Shown here piece after piece: positions 48,049 through 58,837 of a stretch of 64,000 nt of DNA. The stretch comes from Propionivibrio dicarboxylicus (lineage in GTDB: Bacteria > Pseudomonadota > Gammaproteobacteria > Burkholderiales > Rhodocyclaceae), in contig NZ_FNCY01000009.1 in assembly GCF_900099695.1 (NCBI RefSeq), forward strand, positions 124,715 through 188,714, written 5' to 3'. Position 1 is the first letter of the stretch, and every line of letters starts with the position of its first letter. Under the pieces are notes generated by a model. It worked only from the letters and a program-made list of their open reading frames with translations, had not been told where the DNA came from and ran no database searches. Made by a program: the position numbers and the translations under genes.

Positions 48049-48077
48049 AAAGCCGCCCTTCGGGGCGGTTTATTTTC
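48049..48077 (+). terminator. rho-independent terminator at end of the phage-derived block
   Basis: Stem CCGCCC, loop TTCG, stem GGGCGG followed by TTTATTTT, 10 bases after the KilAC stop. It closes the plus-strand gene block; the next gene is on the other strand. Confidence 0.88.
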
Positions 48078-48250
48078 GTAGGCACAGAAATATCTGCCCC
48101 ACTTCCAATCAGAGCAGTGATAGGCCATAGCAACGAGTCATAGTGCTTCTAATAGACAGCTTCCGACCCAAAGCGGAAGTTGCAATCACAGAAGAGCGGT
48201 CATCGCCCAATGACCGATGCCTTTAACGCTCGTAGAGGTGTGATCCCAAC

Positions 48251-50908
48251 TTACAGAGCATGCCCTCCGGTCATCTGGAATGCTGCCCAGAAGTACGGAT
48301 GAGGATACGCTGTGCGCAGTTCGATCTGCGCTTCACGCAAGGCAGCCGCTTTCGGCTTACCGGCTTTGAGCTTCTGGTAGAAGGCTGTCATCAGCTTCGA
48401 GGTCGCTTCATCATCAATCTCCCAAAGCGTCGAAATCACGCTATTCGCACCGGCATAGAGGAAACCGCGCACTAATCCCACCACGTCGTCACCGTTGGAA
48501 ATCTTGCCAAGGCCCGTCTGACAGGCACTCAAGGTGACGAGGTCAGCATTCAGTCGCATCGAGTAGAGTTCGCTGACGGTCAGACGATCCTTTTCATCGG
48601 TGGCCGACTGCCCGGCCAGCATCAGCGCCGAACCCATCGGTTTGTCTGGATAGAACTCGCCGTGGGTGGCAAAGTGCAGGTATTTGAATCCGGCACCGTA
48701 TTCCTTGACGTTCTTCTTGCTGGCCTCGGCTCGCAGCAAGACCACGGACTGCGGGAAGATGGCGCCTACCGATTTGGCCTCGGTTTCGGCAAAGGCAAGG
48801 TCGTACCGTTTGTTGCCCAAGTCAGGGTTTCCCAGCGCCAGCATAGTGCCGGCCTTGCTTTCAGCGGGACGCTTGCCGACGTATTTCAGGGTCGAGGCGC
48901 TCGGTATGAAGTTGAGTTGGTAGCGGTCGACCAGATATTTTGATCCGTCTGACAGCGCGGCAAACGGCAAGTAGTGCAAAGCCCCGTGGGGAGCGATCAG
49001 GACTTTGCCGGTGGTCAGTTCGGCTTCGACCGGGGAGATCAGCCGGCTGTACAGCGATTCACCGGCTCCATTTTTTTCTTGGTCGTGCAGCGCCTTGCGG
49101 AAGGTTTCGATGTCCTTCTCCAGACCCTCGCGCTCAAGCGAAATCGCCTTGACCGTGTCTTTCGTCATCACAAAGGCGTAGAGATGCTGCTTGTCGTAGA
49201 AGTAGCTCAGCAGGACTTCGTCCGCAGGCAGATTGTCCCGAATGTCCTTCAGACTGATCTTGCTGACGGAAACCAGCGAGGCAAGTTCGGGCGATAGCGC
49301 CGCAATATCCTGTGCGATGCTGGCCCGGATGTTGCGGGAACTCGCCACCAAGGATGCCACGGGGTTCTTGTCTTTTGCCGCTTCCACCAAGGCTGTAATC
49401 GACTGCTTAATGTCATCCGGAAGGCTGCTGCCCATCGTCAGCAGATTGTCGGAAGCATGCTGCCGGGCAAGCAGTTCGCGCACCTTGTCGTTGCTACCCT
49501 CCGGAAGGGCGAAATCCTGCTTGTTGGCCAGCATATCGACAAGCGCGCGGGCCTTGCCGCGCTCGGAGAAGAGGAAAGCATCTTCAGATCGATTCTGCTG
49601 GATCAGCAAGCGAACCAGCGCCTGATAGACGGCCTGCTTGTCGCCAAAGAATCCGATACGGTCGCCTTCAGTATTGATTGTCGAACGCTGGTGTTCGATC
49701 TCCGATACCGATTTCAGGTAGAAATCGATGGCTTCATCCGGTTGATTTTCTTTCTCGGCAATACGTCCCCTGTCGTACAGGGCCGCCCAATACAAGGAAC
49801 CAACCAACTGAAATTCCTCATTGCCGATCAACTCGTCGAGGTCTGATTTCGCCTCGGCAAAGCGCCCCACCTCGGCTTGAAGGTGGCCGCGCTGGAATTG
49901 GAAGCTCAATGAATAGGGGTTGATTAGTGTTTTTATACCGCCGAAAAGTAGGGGTATTCCGAGCACCTGAAGCGATTCCATGAACGCATAAAATCTTCTC
50001 CCTCCCGCCCGATAGTTCTCGATCATAGAGAGCGCTTCTTGCGAGCGACCGCTCGACATGTAGAGCGCTGCGAGTACTTCGGCTCGTTTGGATTCGCCCG
50101 TATCCGCTTTGTTGAGGTGTTCAAAACTGCGGCGATCAAAATACACCTCCGCCGAAAGCGCGCCCAATACGTCCATCATTTTATTGGCTTTGCTTGTCTC
50201 GTCTAGTTGCAGATAGATTCTCGCCAACACTTGCGCAAAACGGCGCAAACGCTTGGTCGAAGATGAAGAAGGGGAACCATCGGCCTTGAGCAGATTATCC
50301 AACGTTCGGCTTGGATCCAACAGGCCGGTTCTGGATTCCGAGAGCAGGCAACGGTCGGCCTGTTCGACGAGTCTGAGCGCTTCTTCGGGACGATTGTGTA
50401 GTAGCGCAACGTTCGCCCGCAACAATTTGACGGATGCCGCCAACGGAAATTCGCCGAGATAAAAGTAGGGCGTGGGCGGCACATTTCCCTTGCCGCCAAA
50501 TAGTGAAACCGCTTCCGGCACATCGCCGAAGGCGTTCAACGAGTGGTCGAGTGCATCCAAACATTGGCCAAGGCGGGAAAAATCGGCTTGCTGCTCGAAC
50601 AACTGGCACGCACGATACAAATGAATCTGGTCGTCTTGAGGAACGGTACCGGCCAATACATCGGCCGAAAACAACGCATCGGCGGCAGCGAGTCTTTCTT
50701 CCAGCGAAAAAGAATTCGTCCATTGCAGCGTCCTTCTGTGTCCAGACACTTTCCGGGAAACTAAATCGAAAGGCTTCACGGTGTAAACAGGATGGACGTA
50801 TCCTTCTGTTTGATATCGTTCGCAGGCATCTTCGGCATAAAGCGATTGGCTCAGGACAAGACAACCGAAGGCCGCCATGGGAAAAAATACTCTGAGGGTG
50901 ATTTTCAT
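48251..50908 (-). CDS. exported TPR-CHAT domain protein (caspase-like)
   Basis: 885 residues. A signal peptide (VFFPMAAFGCLVLSQSLYA) is followed by several TPR-like helical repeats (residues about 90-480) and a C-terminal CHAT domain (about 620-885). The catalytic pair is visible: His in YLHFATHGEF (about 745) and Cys in TLSACQTGLG (about 795), followed by LVRGFLYAGANSVISTLWEIDD. CHAT proteins are caspase-like peptidases. An export signal makes an intracellular defence role like Craspase less likely. The gene is single and on the minus strand. Confidence 0.88.
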   Translation of the reverse strand: MKITLRVFFPMAAFGCLVLSQSLYAEDACERYQTEGYVHPVYTVKPFDLVSRKVSGHRRTLQWTNSFSLEERLAAADALFSADVLAGTVPQDDQIHLYRACQLFEQQADFSRLGQCLDALDHSLNAFGDVPEAVSLFGGKGNVPPTPYFYLGEFPLAASVKLLRANVALLHNRPEEALRLVEQADRCLLSESRTGLLDPSRTLDNLLKADGSPSSSSTKRLRRFAQVLARIYLQLDETSKANKMMDVLGALSAEVYFDRRSFEHLNKADTGESKRAEVLAALYMSSGRSQEALSMIENYRAGGRRFYAFMESLQVLGIPLLFGGIKTLINPYSLSFQFQRGHLQAEVGRFAEAKSDLDELIGNEEFQLVGSLYWAALYDRGRIAEKENQPDEAIDFYLKSVSEIEHQRSTINTEGDRIGFFGDKQAVYQALVRLLIQQNRSEDAFLFSERGKARALVDMLANKQDFALPEGSNDKVRELLARQHASDNLLTMGSSLPDDIKQSITALVEAAKDKNPVASLVASSRNIRASIAQDIAALSPELASLVSVSKISLKDIRDNLPADEVLLSYFYDKQHLYAFVMTKDTVKAISLEREGLEKDIETFRKALHDQEKNGAGESLYSRLISPVEAELTTGKVLIAPHGALHYLPFAALSDGSKYLVDRYQLNFIPSASTLKYVGKRPAESKAGTMLALGNPDLGNKRYDLAFAETEAKSVGAIFPQSVVLLRAEASKKNVKEYGAGFKYLHFATHGEFYPDKPMGSALMLAGQSATDEKDRLTVSELYSMRLNADLVTLSACQTGLGKISNGDDVVGLVRGFLYAGANSVISTLWEIDDEATSKLMTAFYQKLKAGKPKAAALREAQIELRTAYPHPYFWAAFQMTGGHAL

Positions 50909-51168
50909 GGCATGGACACCTGAGAAATAAACAGATCCCGCATTACGCCCTCACTTGGAAAATGACGGCTCTGTCAACGATGAGACGATAGCGGATAAAG
51001 ACAGCTTAAATGACCGATTTTCTGCGAATCTTCGAACGACTTCTTCTGGCCGTACACAGCCTCAGATGATGCGCTTTGAATATTCTGGCGGACAACAAAG
51101 CTGAGTTGGCAGGAATCGACCCAAAGCAGCCGATCAAAATTTGAAAATCAGACACTCAAAGCTGAGAC

Positions 51169-52449
51169 TTAACGGCCACAGCATTTCTTGAATTTCTTCC
51201 CACTTCCGCATGAGCAAGGTGCGTTCCGATCTCTTCCGCGCATCAATGGCGCGTGGATGACCGGTGTGTTTGCCAGCATTACCTTTGCTTGTTTCATGAA
51301 TAAACGGGGGGATCTTCCTGGAAACCACTTGCTCAGCATGAAACTGTCTATGGCAGAGGCCACACCGCCGGAAATTGGTTCTATTGAACCGATGCCCGTA
51401 GTTGTTGCGAAGCGGAGGAGTTTTGCTGGCAATGAATCTACTAAGCTGGGTTGGCCGATTGTCTCAACGTAACGGCTAACCGTTTCTTCCTCCGTAGAAC
51501 TCGGCGCACCATCCGCAAACCAATCTCTGAGAGCCTGAGCATGCTTGGAGTGACGCAGATCCAATAGCTGTTCAGGCGAGAGCCGCTTTGTCGCAAAGGC
51601 CGCCCCTAGATCAGGAACACCGGATATTTTTTGAATCTGGGCGAAAGCTTGAGCGCCCTCAGGCGAGTAACCAAGACGCTGACCCTTTGCCCGAAGAACA
51701 TTGAGCGTTGCATCATCACCAGTAATTTCATTGGCTTCGGCGTGCCCTCCAACACTAAGGAGGAAATTCTCAAAAGCAACGCGTAGCACTGCCCTAATCT
51801 CAAGCGAGTCATTAGCTTCAGGTGGTACATGCGGACTGAAGATCGTAACCTGATTTGGATTGATGCCGCGCAATTCATCTAGAGAGCGTCCGGCGTTTCG
51901 GAGCGCAAGAAAGTCTCGGAGGTATGGGCTACCTAATACGTCTTTGTATGCTTCTTCCTTCAACCCATCAGCGATGGACTGAGAAGGAAGCTGGACTATA
52001 TTGTCCAGAAGGAGGTTTGTAATCGCTGAGCGGCGTTCTACTGTCGAGGGGGGATTTGTGACAGATAGAGTATCTGCGATTGCTTGATCGATTGGTTTAA
52101 AAAAGGCCGTGCCAAGGTTGGGATAGTCTTTGGGTCGGTCGGGACCATCCATTATTTGAAAGAAGACCAACCCCCCACCATTCCCCGCGTAACCGAACCA
52201 TTGATCAAACCTGGCGAGGACTATTCCCTTCGTTCGAATGAGGTCATCAAATACCAATTCACCGAGCATGAGTCGAAGGACCGGTAGTATTTGTAGGTTA
52301 CCGGTCGGAATTACCAATTGGTCATACAGAAGCAAATAGTTGGCAAGTCTGGACCAGTAGTCACTGGACACCAGCATGTGATCAGACGCACGCCCCAAGT
52401 TTTGGAGCATTGGCCAGATACCAAAGTCAGTCGCAAGAACGCGTCGCAT
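51169..52449 (-). CDS. SEC-C motif protein of unknown function
   Basis: 426 residues. The last residues APCSCGSGKKFKKCCGR form a complete SEC-C zinc motif, as at the end of SecA. The rest has no recognised domain; it is mostly soluble, with MRRVLATDFGIWPMLQNLG at the start and several conserved-looking acidic stretches. Free-standing SEC-C proteins often have unknown partners. It may be an accessory or defence-type gene, but nothing in the sequence proves this. Confidence 0.65.
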   Translation of the reverse strand: MRRVLATDFGIWPMLQNLGRASDHMLVSSDYWSRLANYLLLYDQLVIPTGNLQILPVLRLMLGELVFDDLIRTKGIVLARFDQWFGYAGNGGGLVFFQIMDGPDRPKDYPNLGTAFFKPIDQAIADTLSVTNPPSTVERRSAITNLLLDNIVQLPSQSIADGLKEEAYKDVLGSPYLRDFLALRNAGRSLDELRGINPNQVTIFSPHVPPEANDSLEIRAVLRVAFENFLLSVGGHAEANEITGDDATLNVLRAKGQRLGYSPEGAQAFAQIQKISGVPDLGAAFATKRLSPEQLLDLRHSKHAQALRDWFADGAPSSTEEETVSRYVETIGQPSLVDSLPAKLLRFATTTGIGSIEPISGGVASAIDSFMLSKWFPGRSPRLFMKQAKVMLANTPVIHAPLMRGRDRNAPCSCGSGKKFKKCCGR

Positions 52450-53233
52450 AGATAAAGCCGTTATTCGAGTCTGAGTATGTGATGATAATGTCTGAATGAC
52501 GTCAGCGTTCTATGCAGCCTGAGCCTTAACAGTGAATGACTGCTGTTCGGGAGAATCTCGACAGGCTGCAACTGGCCGATTGTACGCATTTAGCATCTTG
52601 CCGAAAAGCAGTCTTTGGCGGAAACTGTATGCGTTTTGAGTGACTGGTTTCGGGATGAGCGCCGAGGCTCTGCTATCGGCCAATTGGTGCCGGTCGCAGG
52701 AGCCGCATAGCCGTCATTCGTATGACTGGTTTGCTCTGATATTTGCCGGATGGGCTACGGAAGCACGTCGGCCAATCCGGCCATTGACCAGTCGTTAGGT
52801 ATCGGGCGGCAACCTGGCGGTAAGCCGCCATTCAGCCTCTGATATCTGCGAACATCTTGATTTTTGTCACGTGCTTGCTCCTTTGTGTATTGCAAGGCTT
52901 AGTTGAAAATTCCAAAAATTGACTGGCAAAGCAACTGGATTTCCGCCTTGGCCTGACTGTTCGCTGGCACTCGACTACACCATTGCCCTCAATCATCACG
53001 TTTCGGAAAAGCGGTGATCTCCGGACAATGGAAAACTCCGGGGAGGCGTGTTGTGAAGGGGACTTCAAATGTGCTTTGGCGACAAATGAGGTTTAAGGGA
53101 AGACGGGGGTCGAAGATGAGTCTGCGGTCTTACATGACCACGGTTTGTGCTCGGCGTTTCTGCGTGCCGACGAGCAGTGATCAGCCTTATGCTGAGTCTG
53201 TAACCGTTTCAGTAGCGGCTTGATGCGGAAATT
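52450..53233. other. gene-poor intergenic stretch
   Basis: About 780 bases without a convincing gene. Short frames at 52832-53068 and 53014-53223 look random and lack start signals. The stretch includes phrases such as AAGCCGCCATTCAGCC that have near matches in the gap at 57113-57602, suggesting decayed dispersed sequence. No tRNA, terminator with T-run or other defined element was found. Confidence 0.5.
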
Positions 53234-56200
53234 TTAATTTTTTTCTAAACAGCGCAACACGGCCGAATACAGCAGTGACGGATCAACCGGCTTGGCAACA
53301 AATTCATTCATCCCAGCGTTAAAGCACGCATCGCGATCCTCAGTAAATGCATTGGCGGTCATTGCTAGAATTGGTGCATGTGCGCAGTCAGAAAGTTGCC
53401 TAATGCGGCGAGTTGCTTCCAAACCATCCATTACAGGCATTTGTATGTCCATCAGAATCAGGTCATATTTTTGTCTGGCGCACAGTTCCACAGCTTCTTG
53501 ACCGTTATTGGCCACATCGACACTCAAGCCGGCCTGCCCAAGAATCATGAGCGCAACCTCTTGATTTAGCGGCTCGTCCTCAACTACCAGTATCCGTTTA
53601 TGTCCAAAATTGCTTTTTAGGGTCATTTCTGCACTTGAGACTGGTGCCCGGATCATCTCTTCCTGCTGCTTCTTCTGCTCAGTTATTTTTGTGCTTAGGC
53701 GCACTAGGCAGTCGTTTAGTAACGACGCAGAAAGTGGCTTTAATAGAACATCTGAAAATCCAGCCTTTCGAGCTTCTTCCAGGATTGCTTCATCGCCAGA
53801 AGCCGTGACTAGAAACGCTTCTGGCTGCTGTCGCAAGGACAAGCGACGTATCCTCGTCAGTGTTTCAAAGCCGTTCATGTCATCCATGAGTAAATCGATC
53901 AATACTAGATCGAATGGCTTGTTATCTGCATCCGCTGCTTCGATCACTTCCAGTGCGCTTCTACCTGAAGGAACGGCTTCACTTTCAAGGCCCATCAAAT
54001 GCAGTAATTGACTATGAACCAAACGGGTTACCCCCGTATCGTCAATAACAAGCGCTCGCCTTCCAATCAGGGCAGGAATCGAATGATTTGAGCTTCTTTG
54101 CTGGACACGACCAAGACGAGCAGTCATCCAGAAGGTGCTACCGATACCTTCAACGCTCTCAACACCAGCTTCACCGCCCATCATTTGAGACAGGCGGCGC
54201 GTTATGGCTAACCCAAGACCCGTACCACCGAAACGACGAGTTGTTGAACTATCCGCTTGTTCAAAGGAATGAAACAGTCGTGGTAAGTTTTCTTTCGCAA
54301 CACCAATGCCGGTGTCTTCCACTTCAAAGCGCAATAGAACATCGTGGGCCGTCTCATCAACCACCAGAGCGCGCAAGGTGATTGTCCCTTTCCTCGTGAA
54401 TTTAACGGCATTGCCCAAATAGTTAAGCAGGGCTTGACCGAGCCGGGTTGCATCTCCATTGACCAGATTGATATCCAGCGCCGCATCAACGACGAGTTCC
54501 AAATTCTTTTCACGCGCGCGTTCGACCACCATCGAACAGATTCGTGAAAGCATTGAATCCAACTCAAAATCAACCCGCTCCAGTACGAGTTTCCCCGATT
54601 CGATCTTGGAAATGTCTAGAATGTCGTTGATAACCCCCAGGAGGTGGTCAGCAGCACCGGCAATCTTTCCAAGCTTGTCGATTTGATCTGAATCCTTAAT
54701 CTTTCTGCGCAGTACGTGTGTCAACCCGATGATGGCATTCATCGGCGTACGAATTTCGTGGCTCATGTTGGCCAAAAACGTACTCTTGGCTTGACTTGCC
54801 ACCTCTGCTTCGTCTTTGGCTTTCGCTAATTCAGCCGTACGTGAGGCTACAAGCTCCTCAAGATGATAACGGTAGCGCTCAAGCTCTTGCTCAGCTCGCT
54901 TGCGTTCGGTGATGTTTTCATGCGCGATCACGACATTGCCGCTATCGCCGTGAAAACGTGTCACACGAGCTTGGAACCAACGCTGCTCAGTCGGGCTGTT
55001 GCATGGATACTCAAGTCCAAAGACATCCACCTGTCCAGTAATGACCTTAAGAATTCCTTCGGCCATCTGTTGCGCATCGTCAGCTTCGGGGCCGATTGTC
55101 GATCGACAAATACTCAAATAATTGAGGCCAATTCCGTAATTTTGATGTCCGGATGGTGGGTGGTTGCTATCGTAAAAATCGCGCCATGCTTTATTTACAG
55201 CCAAAATCCGTCCCGTTTTATCCAAGACGCAAAGGTTTTTTGCAACGGCGTCTATAGTCGCTTTGGCAAAATTTTCTGAAACGGTCAATGCATGAATGGT
55301 CTGTTGCCGTGCCGTCACCAACCCATTTACTCGGGCAAGCAATTCATCGGCTCTGAACGGCTTGTTGATGTACTCCTGAACATTCGCCCGCAATAGTTTT
55401 ACACGAAGTTCATCGTCATCCTTCGCGGTTAGCATCATGATCGGGACATGATTAAGCTCCGCGTGTCGGCGTAATTCAATGGCCATCTCGCTACCGCTCA
55501 TTTCAGGCATCATTACGTCTGCAAGAATTAGATCAGGCTCAAGAGAAAGCGCCCTTTCGAGTCCTTGGCGCCCATTGAATGCGCTGGCCGTTCGATAGCT
55601 TTTGCTCAAGATATCGACGATGAAAGCGTTCATGTCGATGTTGTCCTCAACCACCAAAATAAGCGGCAGGTAGGTATCTGAGCTTGCCAAGCTGCTGGTG
55701 TTTGTAATGGGATTTAGTTCAGCAATGGTAACTTTTTCGATAATGGCATCGAGGCGGTTCGGCTGATCGGCAATTTTTGTACCCGCGGGGGCGTGTAGGG
55801 GAAGTCTTACACAGAACAAAGCTCCACCCCCCGGAGCCTGAGAAACGTACGCGGCACCACCATGTAGCTCTGAAAATTCTCTAACAATAGCCAAGCCGAG
55901 ACCGGTTCCGCCATATTGGCGAGTCGCGCCACCTTCAAGCTGGCGGAATCTTTCGAACACAGCCTCACACATGTCTTTCGGTACGCCGGGACCGTTATCT
56001 TCAACTTCAATGAAAACTGTGTTTTCGTCATTGACGACGACCCGAACAAGGATACGGCCTCCGTTCGGCACAAACTTGAACGCATTGGAGAGTAAGTTGA
56101 GCAGAATGCGTTGTACCTTTTCACAATCCATTTCTGCAGTCAGCGTTTCCGGGCTAGCAATGCGATAGTCAATTGAACGTTCATCTGCGATTAGATCGAA

Positions 56201-57088
56201 ATACCCTGCCATCACCCGACAGAGTTCAGCCAAATCAAATCTTGCGTAAGCAACACCCATGTGCCCTGAGTCAACCTTCGCAGCATCAAGCAAATCAGAT
56301 ACGTGCCGGTAAAGAACGCGGGCATTGCGCAACATACGCTCATCTTCCCGACGAAAACTTTCAGGAAGATCATCGGAATTCAGTCGTTGCGTTAGAGGTG
56401 CCATGATGAGTGTCAAGGGGGTGCGCAACTCATGACTGACATTGGCGAAAAATTCGGATTTGAGTCGATCAAGCTCTGTTAACCGTTGGTTAAGGTCAGC
56501 AAGTTCTGATCTTCTTTTCTCCAATTCTTCGAGAGCCACTTTTAGCGCCCGATTGGCTTTTTTTACATCCGCTGTCCGATGCATTACCTCTGCTTCCATG
56601 CGTTCGGCGCGTGCTTCAACTTTACCCAGTTGCTCCTTGTTATCTTTGTTTAACCGTTCTCGCCCGAGGATAAATTCGGTCACATCCTCTACATGGTGAA
56701 TAATTAAGTCTAGACCGCCGTTGGCGTTGGCTACGGGAGTGTTCACCGGGCTCCAGTATTTGACTTCAAAGCCACCACTGCCATCACGTAAAGGAATGTC
56801 GTATTTCTGTACTCCCATGATATCTGGGGCTTGGTCACGGAGAACTCTGTTCAGAGAGGCTCGAAGATCACCAACGCTACTGCCGGAATGGTCATCCGGG
56901 TTGTCCGGAAATATGTCAAAAAGGCCACGACCGACCATCTGCTCCCGACTGGTTCCCGTTGCTTCGAGATAACGCTTATTCACCGCTGCAATTGTGAATT
57001 GAGAATCTGCTCGAAGAATCAAATAGGGATGGGGGCAAGCTTCAAACAATGCCTGATAATCAATCTCAGGCGGCTGATGATGAACCAT
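53234..57088 (-). CDS. hybrid histidine kinase with two kinase modules and three receiver domains
   Basis: About 1284 residues. Order: PAS (about 10-130), coiled coil, HisKA with [13 protein letters not shown] (His about 217), HATPase ([20 protein letters not shown]), receiver 1 (Asp in [13 protein letters not shown], about 525), PAS (about 610-740), HisKA 2 with [13 protein letters not shown] (about 777), HATPase 2 ([13 protein letters not shown]), receiver 2 (Asp in [12 protein letters not shown], about 1065) and receiver 3 (Asp in [13 protein letters not shown], about 1213). No membrane helix, so it senses cytoplasmic signals. I chose the ATG at 57088, preceded by GGAAGG; GTG at 57112 is possible. 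Confidence 0.9.
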   Translation of the reverse strand: MVHHQPPEIDYQALFEACPHPYLILRADSQFTIAAVNKRYLEATGTSREQMVGRGLFDIFPDNPDDHSGSSVGDLRASLNRVLRDQAPDIMGVQKYDIPLRDGSGGFEVKYWSPVNTPVANANGGLDLIIHHVEDVTEFILGRERLNKDNKEQLGKVEARAERMEAEVMHRTADVKKANRALKVALEELEKRRSELADLNQRLTELDRLKSEFFANVSHELRTPLTLIMAPLTQRLNSDDLPESFRREDERMLRNARVLYRHVSDLLDAAKVDSGHMGVAYARFDLAELCRVMAGYFDLIADERSIDYRIASPETLTAEMDCEKVQRILLNLLSNAFKFVPNGGRILVRVVVNDENTVFIEVEDNGPGVPKDMCEAVFERFRQLEGGATRQYGGTGLGLAIVREFSELHGGAAYVSQAPGGGALFCVRLPLHAPAGTKIADQPNRLDAIIEKVTIAELNPITNTSSLASSDTYLPLILVVEDNIDMNAFIVDILSKSYRTASAFNGRQGLERALSLEPDLILADVMMPEMSGSEMAIELRRHAELNHVPIMMLTAKDDDELRVKLLRANVQEYINKPFRADELLARVNGLVTARQQTIHALTVSENFAKATIDAVAKNLCVLDKTGRILAVNKAWRDFYDSNHPPSGHQNYGIGLNYLSICRSTIGPEADDAQQMAEGILKVITGQVDVFGLEYPCNSPTEQRWFQARVTRFHGDSGNVVIAHENITERKRAEQELERYRYHLEELVASRTAELAKAKDEAEVASQAKSTFLANMSHEIRTPMNAIIGLTHVLRRKIKDSDQIDKLGKIAGAADHLLGVINDILDISKIESGKLVLERVDFELDSMLSRICSMVVERAREKNLELVVDAALDINLVNGDATRLGQALLNYLGNAVKFTRKGTITLRALVVDETAHDVLLRFEVEDTGIGVAKENLPRLFHSFEQADSSTTRRFGGTGLGLAITRRLSQMMGGEAGVESVEGIGSTFWMTARLGRVQQRSSNHSIPALIGRRALVIDDTGVTRLVHSQLLHLMGLESEAVPSGRSALEVIEAADADNKPFDLVLIDLLMDDMNGFETLTRIRRLSLRQQPEAFLVTASGDEAILEEARKAGFSDVLLKPLSASLLNDCLVRLSTKITEQKKQQEEMIRAPVSSAEMTLKSNFGHKRILVVEDEPLNQEVALMILGQAGLSVDVANNGQEAVELCARQKYDLILMDIQMPVMDGLEATRRIRQLSDCAHAPILAMTANAFTEDRDACFNAGMNEFVAKPVDPSLLYSAVLRCLEKN

Positions 57089-57112
57089 GTCTACACGTGC
57101 CTTCCGATGCAC

Positions 57113-57602
57113 TACGTCAGAAAAAATCTGTCGACTTCAACATGAACAAATCGCTGATAGGAGGTTAGTTCCAATCACCGTATCCAGTATGGCACAAATC
57201 GGGAAGCATCTAGAGTAGAGCGCATATACCCGGTGCTGACCGTCGCTGGATCACCAAGCGATTGGCGCGCACTGGAAAACTTCAGACACCAGGTAAGACA
57301 TGCCCTTCTCGACTCATCGGCCTACGCAACCAGCACGCTGCACCAGGGCATGGGCGATGAGCCAAAATATGTCTGTTTCATTTGCCTATTCCCTGTCCGT
57401 TCAGAAACTCATAGCGGACTGCTTGCTGTCACCAAGCGTATTTCCGCTTTGGCCGATCTCCGCTCGTCGGCCAAAGCTGTCCTTGGACTTCCGACCATAC
57501 TCAGGCGGTAATGCGCCGATCACCAGCCATTCAGCCGAAGATGACTTTGAGTTACCGCTTGTCACGTGAGGCTAGCTGTCTCGACCAAAGCAGCAATACC
57601 AG
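57113..57602. other. gene-poor intergenic stretch
   Basis: About 490 bases between the hybrid kinase start and the AraC regulator end. No frame with coding features was found. It contains phrases (CCATTCAGCC, CTTTGGCCGAT) like those in the other gaps of this region. It should hold the kinase promoter, but no clear boxes were identified. Confidence 0.45.
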
Positions 57603-58637
57603 TCATCTTGCCTGTTGCTTCCTCAAACTGCCTGGCGGATAACCAAATTTCCGTTTGAATGCGATCGCGAAATTGCTTGTATGCGAGTAGCCGAGGGCGG
57701 CCGATACGCTCTTGATGGAAATGTCTGTATGACGAATAGCTTCGTGTGCCTGCTGTAATCGATGATCCACGATAAACGCATGAATCGACTGCCCGTACTC
57801 TTTCTGAAATTCCCCGTTCAGGATCTTCGCTGACCGTCCATGCTTGATTGCCAGCTCATCAAGCGTAGGAAGCTTGCCCGCGTAGCCTATCAAGTCTTCA
57901 CGTAAGGCCTGAACTCTTTGTTTGCTGCGGTTGTCATGGATCGACTTGCTCGGTTCATCTCCGCAGACATAGTCGACCAAGGCCGCAAGATATTCTAAAG
58001 ATCGGGCTTGAACGAAAAGCCTACGCGATGGACCGGTCAGGGCAACATCGAGAACACCAAGCACGTGATTGGATACATACAAGGGTGTTGGCCGCACGAC
58101 GACGCTCGGGTTATCGCCAACCCCGAGTTTTCCGAGCAATTGATAAGCCGAATCCGTTCCGATCAGATTGCACAGGACGGAATAGGCAATGGTGACGACT
58201 GTTGCGTCACCGCTGTGGGTACAATCTGCAGAGATCTTGGTTTGGTAGCGGTCCGTATACCGATATAAATCGACGCCTTGTGACGGCGCCAAGTATTCCG
58301 GCGGATACTGCTCTTCGAATTGCAGCCGCAAATTGCGCGGTATGCATACTTGAAAACTCGTTTCCTTGAATTGAGCGTCGACGGTTGTCAGCGGATATAT
58401 TTTCCCCACAGCTTCGCGAGAGTACTTCGCCACAAACCTGCTGAAAGACATTCCGAACGCAAGGTTAATTCTTTCGTACCGGCCCGTACCGATTTTGGAA
58501 GGCAACGGCAATTGTGACAACAGGAAGTCGTCTTCCTCGGGAACATCCATCTGCTGTTCATTCCCGAATTCTTCCAGCCAAGACACACTGATTTTTTTGA
58601 AGGGTTGTTCGATCATTGGCATCATTTTGTGTGACAT
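57603..58637 (-). CDS. AraC family transcriptional regulator
   Basis: 344 residues. The C-terminal AraC-type double HTH is clear: LDELAIKHGRSAKILNGEFQ, then SIKSVSAALGYSHTSNFAIAF and KRKFGYPPGSLRKQ. The N-terminal 230 residues are an unrecognised sensor region. It is divergent from the diguanylate cyclase gene, with 200 bases between the two starts, so it may regulate that gene. Start at 58637 is the longest; later Met residues are possible. Confidence 0.85.
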   Translation of the reverse strand: MSHKMMPMIEQPFKKISVSWLEEFGNEQQMDVPEEDDFLLSQLPLPSKIGTGRYERINLAFGMSFSRFVAKYSREAVGKIYPLTTVDAQFKETSFQVCIPRNLRLQFEEQYPPEYLAPSQGVDLYRYTDRYQTKISADCTHSGDATVVTIAYSVLCNLIGTDSAYQLLGKLGVGDNPSVVVRPTPLYVSNHVLGVLDVALTGPSRRLFVQARSLEYLAALVDYVCGDEPSKSIHDNRSKQRVQALREDLIGYAGKLPTLDELAIKHGRSAKILNGEFQKEYGQSIHAFIVDHRLQQAHEAIRHTDISIKSVSAALGYSHTSNFAIAFKRKFGYPPGSLRKQQAR

Positions 58638-58837
58638 TTTTACCGTTTTGTCAGCAGTAGAACTAATTCATAACATTTAAACCAAAAGTCATAGATTTTA
58701 GATACCGCCGCCGCCCGCCGCGACAAAGATAATTCGGTCACAACCCCAATAATGCCCCGCAAGGTATCTGCGTGCACCGGGACCGCTACATGGCAGGCTT
58801 ACACAACGCTTGGAAAGACCGCCCCAGAATATAAGAA

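Larger units (their letters stand above)
41428..48077 (+). mobile_element. integrated phage-satellite-like element (left end at tRNA-Lys)
   Basis: From the tRNA-Lys 3' fragment to the terminator at 48049-48077, all genes are on the plus strand and many overlap by 1-4 bases: int, higBA, two unknowns, an AlpA/excisionase-like gene, an O/DnaT-like gene, a DnaC-like gene, a small-terminase-like gene and a KilAC gene. No portal, capsid, tail or lysis gene is present. The right boundary is my estimate from gene content; no second copy of the tRNA fragment was seen, so the true element may extend beyond 64 kb. Confidence 0.7.

Noticed and set aside
52832..53068. A 78-residue minus-strand frame in the large gap before the hybrid kinase
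   Set aside because: No ribosome binding site, no hydrophobic or domain pattern, and random-looking composition.
53014..53223. A 69-residue plus-strand frame in the same gap
   Set aside because: Overlaps the other doubtful frame and shows no coding features.
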